Origin: Clostridia bacterium
GTDB lineage: Bacteria > Bacillota > Clostridia > Oscillospirales > Acutalibacteraceae
Direction of reading: 5' to 3'
Assembly: GCA_024404145.1 (NCBI GenBank)
Contig: JAKSQK010000004.1
Coordinates: forward strand, 38,766 to 102,765
Length of the DNA stretch: 64,000 nucleotides
Part shown: positions 60,764-64,000 of the stretch, in pieces
Position numbering within the stretch: position 1 is the first letter of the stretch
Layout of the letters: each line of letters starts with the position of its first letter
The notes under the pieces: generated by a model
Seen by the model: only the letters and a program-made list of their open reading frames with translations
Told to the model about the DNA's origin: nothing
The model's database searches: none
Made by a program: the position numbers and the translations under genes

Positions 60764-60839
60764 GGGGTTTTAGCGCAGTTGGTAGCGCACCACACTGGCA
60801 GTGTGGGGGTCAGGGGTTCGAATCCCCTAAGCTCCACCA
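60764..60839 (+). tRNA. tRNA-Ala (anticodon GGC)
   Basis: A 76-base cloverleaf with encoded CCA. The acceptor GGGGTTT / AAGCTCC carries the G3-U70 pair that is the identity element for alanine; the anticodon arm is CCACA-CTGGCAG-TGTGG with GGC at 34-36; the T arm is CAGGGGTTCGAATCCCCT. Confidence 0.97.
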
Positions 60840-60840
60840 G

Positions 60841-61034
60841 TCGAGAACCTCGACACCCAATACGAGAATACGGTCGGTGCTAAAATTTTTGTTTTTGTAC
60901 CCGACCGTATATTCATCTATGATAGTTGTTGTTCCATTATTCGAGAACCTCGACACCCAATACGAGAATACGGTCGGTGCTAAAATTTTTGTTTTTGTAC
61001 CCGACCGTATATTCATCTATGATAGTTGTTGTTC
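60841..61034 (+). repeat. perfect 94-bp tandem duplication downstream of tRNA-Ala
   Basis: Two identical 94-base copies (60841-60934 and 60941-61034) separated by CATTAT, so the period is 100 bases. Each begins TCGAGAACCTCGACACCC and holds a 10-bp perfect stem ATACGGTCGG / CCGACCGTAT around a ~23-base AT-rich loop. Short reading frames across it are not convincing as genes. Together with the two hairpins that follow, this accounts for the whole ~325-base stretch between the tRNA and aroK. Confidence 0.95.
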
Positions 61035-61046
61035 TGCTATGTAAAA

Positions 61047-61080
61047 ACCACTTTTGTCATAAAGGCAAAAGTGGTCTTTT
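61047..61080 (+). terminator. intrinsic terminator of the tRNA-Ala transcript
   Basis: Stem ACCACTTTTG / CAAAAGTGGT with a 9-base loop, followed by CTTTT. Confidence 0.8.
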
Positions 61081-61128
61081 CTGGGAAATGAATCCTTTAC
61101 GGGATTTTAACTGAATACAGAGCATATA

Positions 61129-61160
61129 AAACACCCTCCCGAAATTTCGGGAGGGTGTTT
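61129..61160 (-). terminator. intrinsic terminator after aroK
   Basis: A 16-bp perfect palindromic arm pair AAACACCCTCCCGAAA / TTTCGGGAGGGTGTTT just after the aroK stop; the ends supply A and T runs. Confidence 0.85.
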
Positions 61161-61164
61161 GCGG

Positions 61165-61659
61165 TTATTTTATGCATGAAACAATTTGAGAAACGGTTTT
61201 TTCAATATCACCGTTATTGCAATCAATCTTAACATCGGCATATTTTTCATAGAGAGGAATACGGCTCATATACATATCTTCAAGCGTTTCACCGCTTTTA
61301 AGCACTATTCCCCTGCTCTCGATATTCTCTATCCGCTTAATCATTGTTTCGAATGAAATTTCAAGATAAATTATCAAAGCATTTTTCTTCAAATGTTCCA
61401 TAGAGTTTTGAGAATAAACAACACTTCCGCCGGTTGCAAGAACCATATTTTCAAAGTTTGAATTGCAAATTGCTTTTTCTTCGGCCAATGCAAAATAATC
61501 GTTGCCTTTTATATTGATTATATCTTGAAGTGGCATTTTTTCGTTATTTTGCAACAAAAGGTCGGTATCTGTAAAATCTTTGCAAAGTATTTTTGCAACA
61601 AGCACACCGCAGGTACTCTTTCCGCAACCGGGCATACCCACAAGAATAACATTTTTCAT
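61165..61659 (-). CDS. aroK: shikimate kinase
   Basis: A 164-residue P-loop kinase converting shikimate to shikimate-3-phosphate in chorismate synthesis. Walker A is ILVGMPGCGKSTCGVLVA, the shikimate-binding aspartate and neighbours are in DFTDTDLLLQ, and VLATGGSVVYSQNSM is the GGG-type loop (here GGS). The start ATG at 61659 follows a GGAG ribosome site. No other aro gene is in the window; it lies 22 bases after the amidase gene. Confidence 0.93.
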   Translation of the reverse strand: MKNVILVGMPGCGKSTCGVLVAKILCKDFTDTDLLLQNNEKMPLQDIINIKGNDYFALAEEKAICNSNFENMVLATGGSVVYSQNSMEHLKKNALIIYLEISFETMIKRIENIESRGIVLKSGETLEDMYMSRIPLYEKYADVKIDCNNGDIEKTVSQIVSCIK

Positions 61660-61681
61660 ATATTTCTCCAAAATAAAACTT

Positions 61682-63793
61682 CTATTTTACCGATTTGAAA
61701 TAGCTGACTATTCCCTTTGTAAGTGTTTTTGCTTTTTTCGTATTTTGGGAATCGTTCTTTATTATTTTCAAATCACTTGCATTTGACATATATCCGTTTT
61801 CGGTTAAAACAACGGGACAGCAGGTTTCTCTCGCCAAAAAGAAGTAATGCCATTTCAGATTTGTTTTTGTATATTGTTTTGAGGATTTAACATTGCTGTA
61901 AATCTTATTTGCCGCATTTTTTGAAAAAGCATCAAAATAGAAAACTCCGCAACCTCTGAGCGATTTTGAATTGTTTGAATCATGATGAATTGATATGCAC
62001 AGGTCGGCTTTTGCCTTTTGAAGAGCGATACACCTATCGTCATAAGTAACCGTTGCATCGCTTGTTCTGCTCATAACTACGGTAGCGCCAAGCGAAGTCA
62101 GTTCTTTTTTAAGTTTATTTGCCAAATTCAAATTTGCTTTCTTTTCATAATATCCTGAGCCGACTGCGCCGGAATCTATACCGCCATGTCCGACATCAAT
62201 AAATACCTTTATTCCGCTTAAATCGGCGCCATAATACTCTTTTGCATTTTTTGAAGAAGTATTTTGATTAACCGATTTTGCTTTTTGGGGATTCAAAAAC
62301 TCAATTACCAACTGACCTTTTGAATTATATGCGGCATTAAATCCGTAAAAATAGCCCTTATTTTTAAGGTATAGGCGCAAAATATAACCCGTTGTCTTTC
62401 TTGTAACTTTATAAGATTTGAATAAAGGATTATTTTTAAGATTTATATTTGCAGAGCCGGTAAAAGTTGATGAATTATGAAAAGTAATATCGACATATGT
62501 ATAAGTAGCCGAAGTTATCCTATAATCCTGCGCCGAAGCATTAACATAACTTTGAGGGCCTAAATATATCGAATGAGGCGCCTTAAAGTCGCTATTAAAG
62601 GTCATAATGGTATGGTTATTTGAAATTTTGGTTGAAGCAACCGAAATATCGTTGTGGTCGGGAAGTTTACCGGTTGTCTTTTTAGTTACAACAACTAATT
62701 CTTTTGTTTTGCTGGGTTTTTTCGGTTTTCTGTAATAAGTTCTCTTGCCGTATGCCCATTCAACAAAAGTATTATCCTTTGTTTCCTGATATTTCTTTTT
62801 GCAATAATCGGTACTGCCATTGATTAAATATGAGTTTGTAGGTCTCGAAAGGTCGTTAGTTGTATTGCCGTTAAAGGTTTCAGCTTCAAATAAATCTATA
62901 GTTGCAACATTATAGTTCTTTATCAAACTTTCGTTTCTATTAACAAAAATCGGTTTTGTAGTAAAACTTTCGCTGTATTTAGAATAGGTTGCTTTGTAGG
63001 TTATGGCGCCGTAGTTTTGCTTATAGAGATTTTTATTGGTCAAGGTAAACTTGCCGGTATAGTCGGCAAAACCGTCTTTGGCAGTTCCTGCATTAAGAGT
63101 TATAGTTTTTCCGTTTAGGGTTGCGGTAACATTTGCTTTTGCTTTTGCATTTACCTTAACGGTAAAGGTAGCCCCGCTTTTATAAGTTTTTCCGCTTTTA
63201 TGGGTATAACTTTTTATAACAACATATCTGCGATTTATTGTATAAGAAAAGGCCTGTTCGTTGTACTGAACCTTAATCTTATTTTCGCCGTATGAAAGAC
63301 TGTACTTATAGGAAAAATTGCCCATGCTGTCGCAAACAACCTTTTTTTCGTTTATAAGCACCGTTGAGTTGTTCCTGCAAGTTCCCTTGAATGTATAAGA
63401 AGAAGCCGTTGTTTCAAAACTGTTGCTTTCGGGAGAGGTTACGGAAAGATTTCTGTAATCCGGGTCATAATCTATCGAAACAACGGAATAATCCTCTTCG
63501 AAAGTAAAAATAAACTTGTTAACGCCGAGTCTTAACGAGTTGGCATTAAACGAAAAGTTGCCCTCTTCATCGCAGGTTATATTTTCGCTTAATTCTTTTC
63601 CGCTTATATGAACATCTGTATTCGGAAGGCATTTGCCCCTTATCAAAAACTCACTTTGCGTTACAATTACAGATGATTTTGCGGGATTTGTTATAATCAA
63701 ATCGGGCGTTTCGGCATAAACGCCGATACTTACAACCGAAATGGCTATAAGTAAAGCAATAATAATACTCAATGATTTCTTAACTAATGACAT
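61682..63793 (-). CDS. secreted N-acetylmuramoyl-L-alanine amidase (Amidase_3) with N-terminal adhesive-type domains
   Basis: A 703-residue exported protein. Signal peptide residues 1-27 (SLVKKSLSIIIALLIAISVVSIGVYA). Residues ~30-290 form several Ig-like or beta-sandwich repeats (PAKSSVIVTQSEFLIRGKC; SFETTASSYTFKGTC; KSGATFTVKVNA). The C-terminal Amidase_3 domain (about 530-703) has the zinc ligands and catalytic glutamate: KVFIDVGHGGIDSGAVG, EKKANLNLANKLK, CISIHHDSNNSKS and VVLTENGYMSN. It should cut peptidoglycan between MurNAc and L-Ala, in wall remodelling, daughter cell separation or spore processes. An intermediate region of ~200 residues is unassigned. Confidence 0.9.
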   Translation of the reverse strand: MSLVKKSLSIIIALLIAISVVSIGVYAETPDLIITNPAKSSVIVTQSEFLIRGKCLPNTDVHISGKELSENITCDEEGNFSFNANSLRLGVNKFIFTFEEDYSVVSIDYDPDYRNLSVTSPESNSFETTASSYTFKGTCRNNSTVLINEKKVVCDSMGNFSYKYSLSYGENKIKVQYNEQAFSYTINRRYVVIKSYTHKSGKTYKSGATFTVKVNAKAKANVTATLNGKTITLNAGTAKDGFADYTGKFTLTNKNLYKQNYGAITYKATYSKYSESFTTKPIFVNRNESLIKNYNVATIDLFEAETFNGNTTNDLSRPTNSYLINGSTDYCKKKYQETKDNTFVEWAYGKRTYYRKPKKPSKTKELVVVTKKTTGKLPDHNDISVASTKISNNHTIMTFNSDFKAPHSIYLGPQSYVNASAQDYRITSATYTYVDITFHNSSTFTGSANINLKNNPLFKSYKVTRKTTGYILRLYLKNKGYFYGFNAAYNSKGQLVIEFLNPQKAKSVNQNTSSKNAKEYYGADLSGIKVFIDVGHGGIDSGAVGSGYYEKKANLNLANKLKKELTSLGATVVMSRTSDATVTYDDRCIALQKAKADLCISIHHDSNNSKSLRGCGVFYFDAFSKNAANKIYSNVKSSKQYTKTNLKWHYFFLARETCCPVVLTENGYMSNASDLKIIKNDSQNTKKAKTLTKGIVSYFKSVK

Positions 63794-63823
63794 TGAAAAA
63801 TCTCCTCATAATATGTTGACTTT

Positions 63824-63853
63824 ATTGTATCACACCGAATACAGTTATTTCAA
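63824..63853 (-). promoter_or_regulatory. probable sigma-A promoter for the amidase gene
   Basis: Minus-strand TTGAAA (63853-63848), an 18-base spacer and TACAAT (63829-63824), 30 bases before the ATG; a GAGGAGA ribosome site follows. Confidence 0.6.
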
Positions 63854-63908
63854 GTAACAATTATTAGAATTTTGCCTTAAATTTTCATATTTTTTTATTT
63901 TGAAAAAC

Positions 63909-63941
63909 AATTAAAGACCCGCAGACTGCGGGTCTTTAATT
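63909..63941 (-). terminator. intrinsic terminator
   Basis: Perfect 15-bp stem with core AAAGACCCGCA / TGCGGGTCTTT, loop GAC, with A/T-rich flanks, just after the partial gene at the right edge. Confidence 0.85.
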
Positions 63942-63947
63942 AAATGA

Positions 63948-64000
63948 TTATTTTTTCTTTGTTGTAACGGTTTTATAACTACTCCAAGACGAATAGTATT
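63948..64000 (-). CDS. partial gene at right edge, C-terminus only
   Basis: Only the last ~17 codons are in the window; they read YYSSWSSYKTVTTKKK and then a TAA at 63950-63948, six bases before a good terminator. A Ser/Thr/Lys-rich tail of this kind is common in exported proteins, but the fragment is too short to identify. Confidence 0.5.
   Translation of the reverse strand, partial: YYSSWSSYKTVTTKKK

Noticed and set aside
60694..61114. Reading frames of 60-116 residues across tRNA-Ala and the tandem repeat
   Set aside because: They translate tRNA and duplicated non-coding DNA, lack ribosome sites and repeat the same peptide only because the DNA is duplicated.

Overview
The window looks like a core chromosomal segment of a low-GC, spore-forming Gram-positive anaerobe of the Clostridia, most likely an Oscillospiraceae/Ruminococcaceae-type gut bacterium. 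This rests on gene content (yabP, yabQ and a SpoVB-like flippase; HemZ; an oxygen-sensitive class I fumarase subunit; a WYL regulator; the GGGtGRT protein), on gene order shared with Bacillus and Clostridium, on AT-rich intergenic DNA, and on textbook sigma-A promoters and Shine-Dalgarno sites. No species can be named from the sequence alone.

Layout. 1-3.4 kb (minus): a partial ECF ATPase, an rRNA-methyltransferase-like gene and ruvCAB. 3.5-6.9 kb (plus): an LTA-synthase-family protein, a NUDIX hydrolase and a LOG-family protein in a tightly overlapping operon. 6.9-12 kb (minus): groESL, a lipid kinase, a THUMP methyltransferase and a lone fumarase alpha subunit. 12-16 kb (minus): a sporulation/division cluster in Bacillus order (spoVB-like, HU, rqcP, yabP, yabQ, divIC, yabR). 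16-24 kb (minus): MTA/SAH nucleosidase, a zinc-ribbon protein, then recJ-relA-dtd-MBL-hemZ. 24.4-40.2 kb (minus): WYL regulator, RNase M5-like protein, holA, comEC, and the Bacillus-like block yloC-remA-gmk-rpoZ-priA-def-fmt-rsmB-rlmN-prpC-prkC-rsgA. 40.2-45.4 kb (minus): PHP hydrolase, EamA transporter, phosphoribosyltransferase, HIT protein and alaS. 45.5-49.6 kb (plus): ychF-alr and the NifU-like/GGGtGRT pair. 49.7-51.25 kb: a small accessory island between two direct copies of a complex palindrome-array repeat, next to tRNA-Gln. 51.4-64 kb: a Mn2+-riboswitch-controlled cation antiporter, NUDIX and M14 genes, glmS, folT under a THF riboswitch, metNIQ with an unusual leader, rplJL with an L10 leader, tRNA-Ala with a duplicated flank, aroK and a surface amidase.

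How the genes fit together. Most genes are housekeeping: recombination and repair, translation initiation and rRNA modification, stringent response, PASTA-kinase signalling, the peptidoglycan precursors D-alanine and glucosamine-6-P, and vitamin and amino-acid uptake. The EcfA ATPase at the left edge and the solitary S component FolT at 56 kb could belong to one shared ECF transporter. MTA/SAH nucleosidase and MetNIQ both serve the methionine/SAM cycle.

The least ordinary parts are the RNA leaders (THF, Mn2+, L10 and an unassigned metN leader), a MITE-like element with 23-bp perfect terminal inverted repeats (a shorter relative encodes the tail of a methyltransferase), the palindrome-array island carrying a four-helix-bundle gene and a broken methyltransferase, two genes (rlmN, yloC) that seem to lack a standard start codon at the expected place, and the uncharacterised GGGtGRT operon.
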